Source: an uncultured Prevotellaceae bacterium
GTDB lineage: Bacteria; Bacteroidota; Bacteroidia; Bacteroidales; Bacteroidaceae
Reading direction: 5' to 3'
Length of the DNA: 64,000 nucleotides
Assembly (NCBI GenBank): GCA_902762565.1
Contig: CACWOS010000005.1
Span: forward strand, 1 to 64,000
A program made the position numbers and the translations under genes. The notes under the pieces are model-generated. The model had not been told where the DNA came from. It did not search any database and was given only the letters and a program-made list of their open reading frames with translations. This document shows, one piece after another, positions 34,775 to 43,355 of this stretch. The first letter of the stretch is position 1, and every line of letters begins with the position of its first letter.

Positions 34775-34782
34775 TACCTTTG
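34775..34782 (+). promoter_or_regulatory. -7 promoter motif for holA
   Basis: TACCTTTG, 8 nt before the ATG at 34791, giving a very short leader. Confidence 0.65.
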
Positions 34783-34790
34783 CAAACGAT

Positions 34791-35816
34791 ATGGCTCAAG
34801 CAGCAGTAACATACGATAACGTGATGAGCGAGTTGAAAGCTCGCCATTTTAAGCCTATCTACTATCTGATGGGCGAGGAGTCGTATTATATCGACAAAAT
34901 CAGCGATTGGATAGCCGAGAACGTGCTGCAGCCTGAGGAACGTGACTTCAATCAAACCGTGCTGTTTGGCTCGGATGTGACGGCTTCGCAGGTGGCAGAC
35001 GCCGCTAAACGCTATCCGATGATGTCTGAATATCAGGTAATTATCGTCAAAGAAGCTCAGAATATCAAAAATACGGAGCCGATAGAGAAGTACTTGAAGC
35101 AACCTATGGCGTCGACTATTCTCGTGATGTGCCATAAAAACGGGAAAATAGACGGTAGAAAACGCGAATATGTGAAGTCTATCCAGCAGGCTGGCGTGCT
35201 GTTTGAGAGCGCGAAGATGAAAGAGCGTGATTTGCCTTCCTTTATTGAGCGTTATCTGAGTGCTAAAGGGGCCTCAATAGACCCCAAATCCACGCAATTG
35301 ATAGCCGATTCGATAGGTTCTGATCTGAGTAGACTGACAAGTGAACTGGATAAGGTGCTTTTGTCGCTGCCAGAAGGGGATAGGAGAGTGACGCCACAGG
35401 TGGTGGAGGACCAAATTGGCGTGAGCAAGGACTTTAATGGTTTCGAGCTTCGTGACGCTATTGTAAATAGAAATGTGTATAAGGCCAACCTGATCATCAA
35501 GTATTTTGATGAAAATCCGAAGGCAGGTAGCATTTATGCTTTTCTCCCGCTACTTTTTAATTATTTCCAAAATCTGATGATTGCCTATTATTGTCCTCAA
35601 AAGAACAGTCAGGAAGCTTTGGCTCAATGGTTGGATATGAAGAGTCCCTGGGGAGCTCGAGATTACCTCACTGGTATGCGAAATTACACAGGATCAAAAG
35701 TTCTCCAAATAATTGGTAAAATTAGAGAAATGGATGCCAAAAGTAAGGGGTTGGACAACCCAAATACGGGTCCTGGAGAGCTGATGAAAGAGTTAATTTT
35801 CTTTATATTTCATTGA
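34791..35816 (+). CDS. holA: DNA polymerase III subunit delta
   Basis: A 341-aa clamp-loader subunit that opens the sliding clamp. The AAA-like N-terminus begins with the usual KPIYYLMGEESYYIDKI, followed by FGSDVTASQVADAAKRYPMM, a domain II with FESAKMKERDLPSFIERYL, and the C-terminal helical collar. The ATG at 34791 is 8 nt past the -7 motif; longer in-frame starts lie upstream of the promoter and are rejected. A terminator follows directly. Confidence 0.94.
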   Translation: MAQAAVTYDNVMSELKARHFKPIYYLMGEESYYIDKISDWIAENVLQPEERDFNQTVLFGSDVTASQVADAAKRYPMMSEYQVIIVKEAQNIKNTEPIEKYLKQPMASTILVMCHKNGKIDGRKREYVKSIQQAGVLFESAKMKERDLPSFIERYLSAKGASIDPKSTQLIADSIGSDLSRLTSELDKVLLSLPEGDRRVTPQVVEDQIGVSKDFNGFELRDAIVNRNVYKANLIIKYFDENPKAGSIYAFLPLLFNYFQNLMIAYYCPQKNSQEALAQWLDMKSPWGARDYLTGMRNYTGSKVLQIIGKIREMDAKSKGLDNPNTGPGELMKELIFFIFH

Positions 35817-35820
35817 TAAT

Positions 35821-35847
35821 TGCCCCCCGAAAAGGGGCATTTTTTTC
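35821..35847 (+). terminator. Intrinsic terminator after holA
   Basis: TGCCCC (35821-35826) pairs with GGGGCA (35834-35839), with a 7-nt loop followed by eight T residues. Confidence 0.9.
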
Positions 35848-36104
35848 TAGAATACATTTTTTGCCAGACAAAGAATTTTGCCTTCAAATGCCCATCTACA
35901 AAGGGATTCGTATCGAAAATAAGCCCTCATATTTCGCTTATTTTCTTCTTTTCGTAGAATGGTTGGAAAATCGCTCAGAATTCTGTATTTTCGCATTCTA
36001 AGCGAGTCAAAATTTAGGTTTAATAAATTTTAGCATTTTATTTTGTTGATATACAATAATGAATCTGCGACACAATTTATATTTTTTATATAATGCAATC
36101 CTAA

Positions 36105-36156
36105 ATTTACATATTTACAAACTTAAATACCTAAACTATGGTATAAATATGTAAAT
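36105..36156. repeat. 13-bp inverted repeat
   Basis: ATTTACATATTTA (36105-36117) and TAAATATGTAAAT (36144-36156) are perfect complements with a 26-nt loop. Confidence 0.75.
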
Positions 36157-36323
36157 CTAAATACTACACTTTTGAATCCTAAAATAATGATTATGCAGAA
36201 TATTAAATGTATTATAAATATCACATAATCAAATAGTTATATACATTTATTCAATTATACGTGCAAACAACAAGGGAGTTGCAATGCAAATAAGTCAAAT
36301 AATTAGAGTTATATATATAGATT

Positions 36324-36346
36324 GCTATAAATACAATATTTATAGC
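36324..36346. repeat. 10-bp stem with a 3-nt loop
   Basis: GCTATAAATA, CAA, TATTTATAGC. It is a perfect hairpin or possible operator. Confidence 0.75.
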
Positions 36347-36449
36347 CAGTTACTTACGAATATTTCATTTACAAAGGCTTTAGGTGGGTTTAGCCTTATA
36401 AATTTAGATTTATTATTGTAAATGCTAAAGATTGACGTTCGACGATTTG

Positions 36450-36484
36450 GAGTTTAGAATTTGAAATTAAAAATTAAAACTTAA
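36450..36484. repeat. 7-bp repeat array upstream of the XRE regulator
   Basis: Adjoining 7-mers GAGTTTA, GAATTTG, AAATTAA, AAATTAA, AACTTAA. Confidence 0.6.
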
Positions 36485-36532
36485 GAAAACAAAATTATCT
36501 TTAGATTTCTTGCATATCTCATTTTTTTGTTT

Positions 36533-36540
36533 TACCTTTG
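36533..36540 (+). promoter_or_regulatory. -7 promoter motif for the XRE regulator
   Basis: TACCTTTG, 44 bp before the ATG at 36585. Confidence 0.65.
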
Positions 36541-36584
36541 TAAACTGAACGTAAAATGGCATTTTTGCCCTAATTTTGAGTTAA

Positions 36585-37070
36585 ATGGAAACAAAAGACA
36601 GAATTCGCATGATTATGGAGGATCAACACATGACCCAACAAGTGTTCGCAGATTTCCTCCAGCAGTCACCTGCTACCCTTAGTAGTATTTTCAATGGACG
36701 TACCCGTCCTACCCTTCAAGTGATAGATGCTATCAAAACGAAAATTCCTGACATCAGTATCGAGTGGTTGCTCTATGGTACGGGCGACATGTATACCTCC
36801 CACCCTCAAGACTCTGATGAGTCAGTTTTGGGTGGTCAGATGCCAAATCAAGAACCGACCTTAAATTTTGATTCCCCTCTTCCTGTTAATACGATGATGC
36901 ATCAAAATGTTGGTCCGACAGTCGGCTTTCAGCAGGGTGTAAAAACTACACACGCTCAAATTCCTCATGAAGAAATTAAAATAATAGAGAAACAGCCCAG
37001 AAAAGTCACGGAAATCCGTGTTTATTACGATGACCAAACGTATGAAACCTTTGTACCAGCTAAAAAATAG
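36585..37070 (+). CDS. XRE-type helix-turn-helix DNA-binding protein
   Basis: A 161-aa protein with an N-terminal HTH (about residues 5-65: MTQQVFADFLQQSPATLSSI, then FNGRTRPTLQVIDAI), a flexible Pro/Gln/Asn-rich middle and a short C-terminal strand segment (KVTEIRVYYDDQTYETFVP). The N-terminus resembles phage-repressor-like HTH proteins that are common and chromosomal in Bacteroidales. It has its own promoter downstream of an AT-rich stretch with several dyads, which may be its binding sites (inference). No partner toxin or phage gene is adjacent. Confidence 0.85.
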   Translation: METKDRIRMIMEDQHMTQQVFADFLQQSPATLSSIFNGRTRPTLQVIDAIKTKIPDISIEWLLYGTGDMYTSHPQDSDESVLGGQMPNQEPTLNFDSPLPVNTMMHQNVGPTVGFQQGVKTTHAQIPHEEIKIIEKQPRKVTEIRVYYDDQTYETFVPAKK

Positions 37071-37104
37071 TGCTTTTTTTGATGGAATAATCAAAAAATC
37101 TTCT

Positions 37105-37112
37105 TATCTTTG
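37105..37112 (+). promoter_or_regulatory. -7 promoter motif for the lipoprotein gene
   Basis: TATCTTTG, 39 bp before the ATG at 37152. Confidence 0.6.
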
Positions 37113-37151
37113 CAGAAAATCTGCATAAAAAGTGTTTTTAAACTAAAAACG

Positions 37152-38108
37152 ATGAAGAAGCTATATGTTTGGTCAAGTACTTTGATGTTTGCTCTGGTGA
37201 TTGTCTTTTTGCCTTCGTCCTGTACGCTTCCCTGGGCTAGCGAGGATGACGAGTTTAACATCACGTCGAAGTTTAAGGCTACCTGGAACATCCACGAGAA
37301 GATGGATAACCATTCTGATGGAAGCATTACTTACCATTCTGTCCAATGGGGTGGCTTGGTTGGCTTGGTGAAGGAGCACAATTTGCCAGTCGACTGGAGT
37401 CGTTATGAGTCAGTAACCTTCGAGTTTGAGGACTCCACCAAGGTAGAAACGCAAATCTTGCTTGCTGGTACCTTGCGCGCATGGGGAAGAAAAGGTATTA
37501 TGAGGCTTCCATGCTATTTTGACGGGGTTGACGTGAGACAAATAGATCAGGTGGTGTTGCAGACTGCTAAGCCCACAACACTGACCATCAAACGCGTAAT
37601 GCTCTCTCCTGCAACAACTTCCTGGGATTCTAAGCCCATATGGGAAGGAGAGTGTGTGTTTGGCAATTGGGAGGGTGGTTTCGTCATCAAGCCCGAACAG
37701 TTTTCGACAGCAATAGAGGGTGATAAGCTTGAGTTTGTCTTTACGACAGACTGTAGTGATCCCAAACGTACCTATTGGCAGATTAAGACGGTTTACAATA
37801 CGACGACCAATACGCTTGAGGGCAATTATAACGAGCAGAACGACTGGGGCTGTGCACAGGTAGGCCAGACAGCTACGACGTATCGAATTGTACTGACTGC
37901 GAAAGATGTGAAACAGCTTAAGAAAGTGGGTCTGTTTGTTAATGGTTATTATGTTAACGTGACGCAAGTGAACTTGTTGCGCAAGGGTGTCAATGCGTCC
38001 GAGGAAGGTTCGACGGGGGAGGTCGGCATTCATGCCAACACTCACACTGGCGCGGAGTCCAATGCTGATGCTAGTGAGAATACTGATGCTGACCAAAAAG
38101 AGAATTAG
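37152..38108 (+). CDS. Predicted lipoprotein with carbohydrate-binding-like repeats
   Basis: A 318-aa exported protein. The N-terminus (MKKLYVWSSTLMFALVIVFL then PSSC) fits a lipoprotein signal. Two similar beta-rich stretches follow (about residues 30-160 and 165-285). Each pairs Trp-containing strands with a late segment of the form VDQVVLQ...TLTIKRVML or VKQLKKVGLFVNGYYVNVTQV, which resembles beta-sandwich carbohydrate-binding modules. The last 30 residues are low-complexity (Ala, Asn, Asp, Thr). I do not recognise a named family. The ATG at 37152 is preferred because an earlier in-frame ATG overlaps the promoter. Confidence 0.7.
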   Translation: MKKLYVWSSTLMFALVIVFLPSSCTLPWASEDDEFNITSKFKATWNIHEKMDNHSDGSITYHSVQWGGLVGLVKEHNLPVDWSRYESVTFEFEDSTKVETQILLAGTLRAWGRKGIMRLPCYFDGVDVRQIDQVVLQTAKPTTLTIKRVMLSPATTSWDSKPIWEGECVFGNWEGGFVIKPEQFSTAIEGDKLEFVFTTDCSDPKRTYWQIKTVYNTTTNTLEGNYNEQNDWGCAQVGQTATTYRIVLTAKDVKQLKKVGLFVNGYYVNVTQVNLLRKGVNASEEGSTGEVGIHANTHTGAESNADASENTDADQKEN

Positions 38109-38157
38109 TGATAGCATATTATGCCTTATATATAATATATAAATAGGTATAAATAGA

Positions 38158-38196
38158 AGCGGGAAGTGCCAGTGCAGCACTCCCCGCTTTCTTTTT
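38158..38196 (+). terminator. Intrinsic terminator after the lipoprotein gene
   Basis: AAGCGGGAAGTGC (38158-38170) and GCACTCCCCGCTT (38178-38190) form a 12-pair stem with one mismatch, followed by TTCTTTTT. Confidence 0.85.
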
Positions 38197-38635
38197 ACTT
38201 AACGGGAATCTTATCCACGCGCTTCTGATGGCGTCCGCCTTCGAAGGTAGCGGTAAAGAACTCGTCCATAATCTTGCGAGCCATGTTGTTGTCGATGAAA
38301 CGACCAGGCATGACGAGTACGTTGGCATCGTTGTGCTGACGGATGAGATGGGCAATCTCAGGAATCCAGCACAGACCTGCGCGCACCTGCTGGTGCTTGT
38401 TCAGCGTAATGCTGATGCCTTCGCCAGAACCGCAGATGGCGATACCAGGATAGACCTCACCACTCTCGATGCCCTCAGCAAGAGCATGACCAAAGTCGGG
38501 ATAATCGACAGAGGCGTCACTCCAAGTACCGTAGTCCTTATAGGGGTAGCCCTTCTCTTCCAAGTACTGGAGCACGAACTTCTTAAGTGGGTAGCCTGCA
38601 TGATCGCAGGCTACACCTACAGTCTTTACTTCCAT
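38195..38635 (-). CDS. rpiB: Ribose-5-phosphate isomerase B
   Basis: A 146-aa cytosolic enzyme interconverting ribulose 5-phosphate and ribose 5-phosphate. Family motifs are VACDHAGYPLK, YPDFGHALAEGI and AICGSGEGISITLNK. It lies 31 bp after tkt on the same strand, so the non-oxidative pentose-phosphate pathway is represented by a two-gene unit. The spacer contains a 7-bp repeat array. Confidence 0.96.
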   Translation of the reverse strand: MEVKTVGVACDHAGYPLKKFVLQYLEEKGYPYKDYGTWSDASVDYPDFGHALAEGIESGEVYPGIAICGSGEGISITLNKHQQVRAGLCWIPEIAHLIRQHNDANVLVMPGRFIDNNMARKIMDEFFTATFEGGRHQKRVDKIPVK

Positions 38636-38644
38636 AGATAATTA

Positions 38645-38665
38645 ATTATCAATTGTCAATTATCA
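38645..38665. repeat. 7-bp tandem repeat between tkt and rpiB (ATTATCA family)
   Basis: Three adjoining 7-mers, ATTATCA, ATTGTCA, ATTATCA, in the spacer directly after the tkt stop codon. Closely related to the array at 2094-2121. Confidence 0.75.
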
Positions 38666-38666
38666 A

Positions 38667-40679
38667 TTAAGCTAAGAGTTTCTTGACCTGCTCGTAAACG
38701 TTCTGGCCAGTGAAGCCTAGTTTCTCGTCGAGCACCTTGTAAGGAGCAGAGAAACCGAAGCTTTCGAGACCCCATACGGTGCCGTCTGCACCTACCAGAC
38801 CCTCGAGGTTTACAGGCAGACCAGCGGTCAGACCGAACTTCTTCTTGCCTGCGGGCAGCACGCTCTGCTGATACTCCTTGCTCTGTGAGCGGAAGAGACC
38901 CTCAGAAGGAACGCTGACCACGCGGGTCTTGATGCCGTCTGCAGCCAGCAGCTTAGCGCCAGCCTCCAGAGTAGAAACCTCAGAACCTGAAGCCAACAGG
39001 ATGACGTCGTAGTTCTCGTCTGAGCCAGCTACAACGTAAGCACCCTTGGTAGCCTGGTTGTAGTCGTTGCCCTCGGGTAGCATCTCGATGTTCTGACGAG
39101 AGAAAATGAGAGCTGTAGGCGTATCAACGTTCTCCATAGCCATGCGCCAGCAAACGGTGGTCTCTTCAGCATCAGCAGGACGAACTACCAATACAGAGTT
39201 CTTGCCGTGGTGGTTCTTCAGCTTCTCCATCAGACGGATCTGTGCCTCCTGCTCAACAGGCTCATGCGTAGGACCATCCTCACCAACGCGGAATGCATCG
39301 TGCGTCCAGATGAACTTCACAGGCAGCTCCATCAGAGCAGCCATACGTACGGCGGGCTTCATGTAGTCAGAGAATACGAAGAAGGTACCGCAAGCGGGGA
39401 TGACACCACCGTGCAGAGCCATACCGATACAGCAGCAAGCCATAGTCAGCTCAGCCACACCAGCCTCGAAGAAAGCACCGCTGAAGTCACCACGAACGAT
39501 GTCCTTGGTCTTCTTCAGGAAGCCATTGGTGTTATCTGAATTGCTCAGGTCAGCAGAAGCACAAATCATGTTGGGCACCTGCTCAGCCAGCTGACCCAGA
39601 ACAGCAGCACTTGCACTACGAGTAGCGCTACCAGCCTTCTGCTCAACCTTGCTCCAGTCGATAACAGGAGCCTTGCCACTGAACCACTCCTCGAGCTGCT
39701 TAGCCTGCTCGGGATGACCCTTGGCCCACTCAGCCTTCTCAGCGTAGCGCTGAGCCACAATCTTCTTCAGTTCCTCACGACGCTTTGCATAAAGCTCCTG
39801 CACTTCTGGGAAAATCTGGAATGGATTCTCAGGATCGGCACCCAGGTTCTTCATGGTGTTGATGTAAGCATCGCCTCCGAGAGGAGCACCGTGAGTAGCG
39901 CAGTTGCTCTCGTAAGAGCTGTTGTCAGCCTTACGGGCACCCTTACCCATGATACAGTGGCCAATAATCAGACTTGGACGCTCCTTCTCAGCCTGAGCCT
40001 TCTTGATAGCCTCACGGATCTGATCTACGTCGTTACCGTCAATCTTCTGAACATACCAGCCCCAAGCCTCGTACTTCTTGGCAGTATCCTCGCAGGTAAC
40101 CACCTCAGTCTTGGTAGACAGCTGGATATCGTTAGCATCGTAGAACATGATGAGGTTGTCCAGCCCCAGGTTACCAGCGATACGACCAGCACCCTGAGAA
40201 ATCTCCTCCTGCACACCACCGTCAGAGATGTATGCATAGATGGTCTGGTTCATGACATTGCCCAGACGAGCCTTCAGGAACTTAGCAGCGATAGCAGCAC
40301 CTACAGCGAAGGTGTGACCCTGACCCAGAGGACCAGAGGTGTTCTCAATGCCACGCTCAATCTCGCGCTCGGGGTGACCAGGAGTCACAGAACCCCACTG
40401 ACGCAGATTCTTCAGATCCTCGAGAGTATATTTGCCAATAAGGGCGAGCTGGCTGTACAACATTGGAGCCATGTGACCTGGATCGAGGAAGAAACGGTCT
40501 CTTCCTTCCCATGCGGGATTCTCAGGATCGTAAACCAAGAACTCACTGTACAGGGTGTTGATGAAATCTGCACCACCCATAGCACCGCCGGGGTGACCCG
40601 ACTTTGCCTTTTCAACCATCGAAGCAGCGAGGATACGGATGTTGTCCGCTGCCATGTTCATTACTTTGTTGTCGTTCAT
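38667..40679 (-). CDS. tkt: Transketolase
   Basis: A 670-aa thiamine-diphosphate enzyme of the pentose-phosphate pathway. N-terminal features are KSGHPGGAMGGADF and GPLGQGHTFAVGAA; the TPP motif is YISDGGVQEE running to IMFYDAN. The pyrimidine-binding domain begins after residue 350 (GDFSGAFFEAGVAELTM), and the C-terminal domain includes GSEVSTLEAGAKLL. Full length. Its promoter motif is at 40737-40744, and rpiB follows on the same strand. Confidence 0.97.
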   Translation of the reverse strand: MNDNKVMNMAADNIRILAASMVEKAKSGHPGGAMGGADFINTLYSEFLVYDPENPAWEGRDRFFLDPGHMAPMLYSQLALIGKYTLEDLKNLRQWGSVTPGHPEREIERGIENTSGPLGQGHTFAVGAAIAAKFLKARLGNVMNQTIYAYISDGGVQEEISQGAGRIAGNLGLDNLIMFYDANDIQLSTKTEVVTCEDTAKKYEAWGWYVQKIDGNDVDQIREAIKKAQAEKERPSLIIGHCIMGKGARKADNSSYESNCATHGAPLGGDAYINTMKNLGADPENPFQIFPEVQELYAKRREELKKIVAQRYAEKAEWAKGHPEQAKQLEEWFSGKAPVIDWSKVEQKAGSATRSASAAVLGQLAEQVPNMICASADLSNSDNTNGFLKKTKDIVRGDFSGAFFEAGVAELTMACCCIGMALHGGVIPACGTFFVFSDYMKPAVRMAALMELPVKFIWTHDAFRVGEDGPTHEPVEQEAQIRLMEKLKNHHGKNSVLVVRPADAEETTVCWRMAMENVDTPTALIFSRQNIEMLPEGNDYNQATKGAYVVAGSDENYDVILLASGSEVSTLEAGAKLLAADGIKTRVVSVPSEGLFRSQSKEYQQSVLPAGKKKFGLTAGLPVNLEGLVGADGTVWGLESFGFSAPYKVLDEKLGFTGQNVYEQVKKLLA

Positions 40680-40736
40680 AAATCAAAAAATAGTTATTTA
40701 AGTTGTTATAAACATGTCTTTTTATGAAAACTTCTG

Positions 40737-40744
40737 CAAATATA
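40737..40744 (-). promoter_or_regulatory. -7 promoter motif for tkt
   Basis: Minus-strand TATATTTG, 57 bp before the ATG at 40679. Confidence 0.6.
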
Positions 40745-40913
40745 ATCAAAAAATTCCAATCTGCCTAATTTTTTTATGTTATTATTCATTAATGAGACTC
40801 TAGAAAAGCATTTTGATACAAATTGAAACACTCTCAACACGTTTTTTGTAGTCGAAAATGATGAATTAACTTTTTTTTAAATACAAAAGTATATCAGTGT
40901 CGAAAAAAATTAC

Positions 40914-40921
40914 TATATTTG
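40914..40921 (+). promoter_or_regulatory. -7 promoter motif for the AraC-DPP3-AlkD run
   Basis: TATATTTG, 23 bp before the ATG at 40945. Confidence 0.65.
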
Positions 40922-40944
40922 CATCGTAAAAACAAATTAGGGTT

Positions 40945-41412
40945 ATGGCAAAGTACAACATTACAGAAAAAAAGGAAAAAGAGGCCGTATATCGGTCCCT
41001 TGTGAGCCCTAAGTTGATGGACGAGATGAAGGACCGTATCCTTGAAATCATCGTCATGCAGAAAAAGTATAAGGACAAAGATTATTCAGCCAAAAAACTT
41101 GCCGACGACTTGGGAACTAACACCCGTTACATTTCTGCTGTGGTGAATGTAAGGTTTCACATGAACTACACTTCGTTCGTCAACAAATTCCGTATTGAGG
41201 AAGCGATGGCTATTTTGGTGGATCGTCGTTATCAGGATCTACGTATTGAGGAAGTGAGCGATATGGTGGGATTCTCTAATCGCCAGTCGTTTTATGCTTC
41301 GTTCTACAAGTTGATGAAGATGACTCCACGCGACTATCGTATTCAGCATTCGAATTTTGTCACAGAGAGGGCTAAGCTGAAAAAGAAAGCAGCAAAAAAA
41401 GGTACTGAATGA
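40945..41412 (+). CDS. Small AraC-family DNA-binding regulator
   Basis: A 155-aa protein that consists of little more than the AraC DNA-binding domain (about residues 30-135). The first helix-turn-helix is near YSAKKLADDLGTNTRYISAV and the second near IEEVSDMVGFSNRQSFYASF, ending in the usual KMTPRDYR. No sensor or receiver domain is present, so control may come from its level or a partner. The stop codon overlaps the DPP3 start (ATGA). The tail is basic. Confidence 0.88.
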   Translation: MAKYNITEKKEKEAVYRSLVSPKLMDEMKDRILEIIVMQKKYKDKDYSAKKLADDLGTNTRYISAVVNVRFHMNYTSFVNKFRIEEAMAILVDRRYQDLRIEEVSDMVGFSNRQSFYASFYKLMKMTPRDYRIQHSNFVTERAKLKKKAAKKGTE

Positions 41413-43355
41413 TGAAGTATCAAGACGAACGTTTTGCTGATTTACAATTGCTCAGATACCGATTGACGGGATTTGAGCAATTGTCTTTATGTCAGAAACA
41501 GCTAATTTATTATCTGTCGAAAGCTACGCTCTATGGGCGCGACATTACTTTCGACCAGTTTGGAAAGTATAATCTTCGTATCCGCAAGATGCTGGAGGCT
41601 GTCTATACAGACTTGACCATCGACCATGAAAGCAACGATTTCCTAGCGATGGAAATCTACTTGAAGCGTCTATGGTTCTCAAACGGCATCTATCACCATT
41701 ATGCTTGTGATAAGTTTGAGCCAGGATTCAGCCAAGACTGGTTAAGACGAGCTGTCTGTCAGGTGGATGCAAGCAAGCTGCCATTGAAAAACCATGAATC
41801 TGTCGAGCAAATGATGGATGAGCTTTTCCCTGTCATCTTCGACAAGGATGTATTGCCCAAACGTGTCAATAAGGCTGATGGCGAGGACTTGGTGGCAACT
41901 TCTGCCTGCAATTTCTATGATGGTGTGACGCAACAGGAAGCAGAAGCCTACTATCAGCAACTAAAGCACGATGCAGTTGATGATAGGCAGCCTGTATCCT
42001 ATGGACTCAATTCTACATTGGTCAAGGACGATGCTGGTATCCACGAGGTGGTATGGTCGGCTGATGGGCGTTATGCCAATACCATCCGCCATATCGTCTA
42101 TTGGTTGGAGAAGGCCAAGACTGTGGCTGAGAACGAGAAGCAGGCTCGCGTGATAGGGCACCTTATTAATTATTATAAGACGGGCGACTTACGTGTGTTC
42201 AACGACTACTGCATAGAGTGGGTTGGCGAGCATGATGGCAGGATAGATTTCGTCAATGGCTTTATAGAGGTCTATGGCGACCCGTTAGGACTGAAAGGTT
42301 CGTGGGAGGGTATTGTGGAGTATAAGGATCTGGAGGCTACCAAGCGTACCCAGACCATCAGCCAGAATGCTCAGTGGTTCGAAGACCATTCGCCCGTCGA
42401 CCCTCGTTTCCGTAAACCCCATGTAAAGGGTGTCACCGCCAATGCCATTTGTGCAGCCATGCTGGGTGGCGACGAATATCCTTCTACGGCTATCGGCATC
42501 AACCTGCCCAATGCTGACTGGATTCGTGCTGAGCATGGTTCTAAGAGCATCACTATTTCGAATATTACTGATGCTTACAATAAGGCAGCTCATGGTAGTG
42601 GCTTCAAAGAAGAGTTTGTCATCGACGAGGCTACGCTCGCGCTGATAGAGAAGTATGGCGATATCTGTGACGATCTGCATACCGACCTGCATGAATGCCT
42701 GGGACATGGTAGCGGGCAACTGTTGCCTGGTACAGACCCTGATGCACTGAAAGCTTATGGCAATACGATTGAGGAGGCGCGTGCCGACCTCTTCGGGCTC
42801 TATTATATTGCAGACCAAAAGCTGATTGACCTTGGACTCGTGCCTGATGCCGAAGCGTATAAGTCGCAGTATTACAGCTACATCATGAATGGTCTGATGA
42901 CGCAACTCATTCGTATTGAGCCTGGTCGTCAGATTGAAGAGGCCCACATGCGCAATCGTGCTCTGATAGCCCATTGGTGTTATGAGCAGGGTGGGGACGT
43001 CATTACGATGGAGAAGCGCGATGGCAAGACTTTTGTACGTATCAGCGACTACGAGGCCCTACGTGGACTCTTTGCACGCTTGTTGGCTGAGATTCAGCGT
43101 ATTAAGAGTGAGGGTGATTATGAGGCTGCCCGTCAGATGGTGGAGCGCTATGCTATTAAGGTCGATGCGGAATTGCATCAGGAGGTGCTCGATCGTTATA
43201 AACAGCTCAACTTAGCCCCTTATAAAGGCTTTATCAATCCGCAGCTCATTCCCGTTCTCGACGATAATGGCGACATCTGTGATATTACAGTGAGCTATTC
43301 TGAAAGTTATGTTCACCAAATGTTACGTTATGGACAAGAATACGGTACCCTCTAA
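41409..43355 (+). CDS. Dipeptidyl peptidase III-like metallopeptidase (M49)
   Basis: A 648-aa zinc peptidase that removes dipeptides from peptide N-termini. The zinc motif HExxGH is present as HECLGH at residues 428-433, and the second glutamate motif as EEARAD from about 455. Other family blocks are ANAICAAMLGGDEYPST and GINLPNADWIR. It lacks a signal peptide, so it is probably cytoplasmic. The start overlaps the AraC-type gene by 4 nt, and its end overlaps the AlkD-like gene by 26 nt, indicating one coupled transcript. Confidence 0.93.
   Translation: MMKYQDERFADLQLLRYRLTGFEQLSLCQKQLIYYLSKATLYGRDITFDQFGKYNLRIRKMLEAVYTDLTIDHESNDFLAMEIYLKRLWFSNGIYHHYACDKFEPGFSQDWLRRAVCQVDASKLPLKNHESVEQMMDELFPVIFDKDVLPKRVNKADGEDLVATSACNFYDGVTQQEAEAYYQQLKHDAVDDRQPVSYGLNSTLVKDDAGIHEVVWSADGRYANTIRHIVYWLEKAKTVAENEKQARVIGHLINYYKTGDLRVFNDYCIEWVGEHDGRIDFVNGFIEVYGDPLGLKGSWEGIVEYKDLEATKRTQTISQNAQWFEDHSPVDPRFRKPHVKGVTANAICAAMLGGDEYPSTAIGINLPNADWIRAEHGSKSITISNITDAYNKAAHGSGFKEEFVIDEATLALIEKYGDICDDLHTDLHECLGHGSGQLLPGTDPDALKAYGNTIEEARADLFGLYYIADQKLIDLGLVPDAEAYKSQYYSYIMNGLMTQLIRIEPGRQIEEAHMRNRALIAHWCYEQGGDVITMEKRDGKTFVRISDYEALRGLFARLLAEIQRIKSEGDYEAARQMVERYAIKVDAELHQEVLDRYKQLNLAPYKGFINPQLIPVLDDNGDICDITVSYSESYVHQMLRYGQEYGTL

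Larger units (their letters stand above)
35848..36584. other. AT-rich gap with several dyads and no gene
   Basis: No convincing ORF lies here. The sequence is very AT-rich and includes TCGCT...AGCGA (about 35971-36005), a 13-bp inverted repeat (36105-36156), a 10-bp stem with 3-nt loop (36324-36346), AAGGCT/AGCCTT (36374-36397) and a 7-bp repeat array (36450-36484). The XRE promoter lies at its right end. Confidence 0.7.

Noticed and set aside
34689-35135. N-terminal extension of the GH127 frame
   Set aside because: It runs antisense through holA, and the signal peptide starts at 34688.
35813-36001. 62-codon frame after holA
   Set aside because: It begins at the holA stop and runs through the terminator; no family or promoter fits.
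36585-37070. Antitoxin of a toxin-antitoxin pair
   Set aside because: The neighbours are an AT-rich gap and a lipoprotein with its own promoter; no toxin-like gene adjoins.
39714-40727. Long open frame (337 codons) on the plus strand
   Set aside because: It is antisense to transketolase, which has clear family motifs; the frame has no recognisable domain and reflects codon bias.
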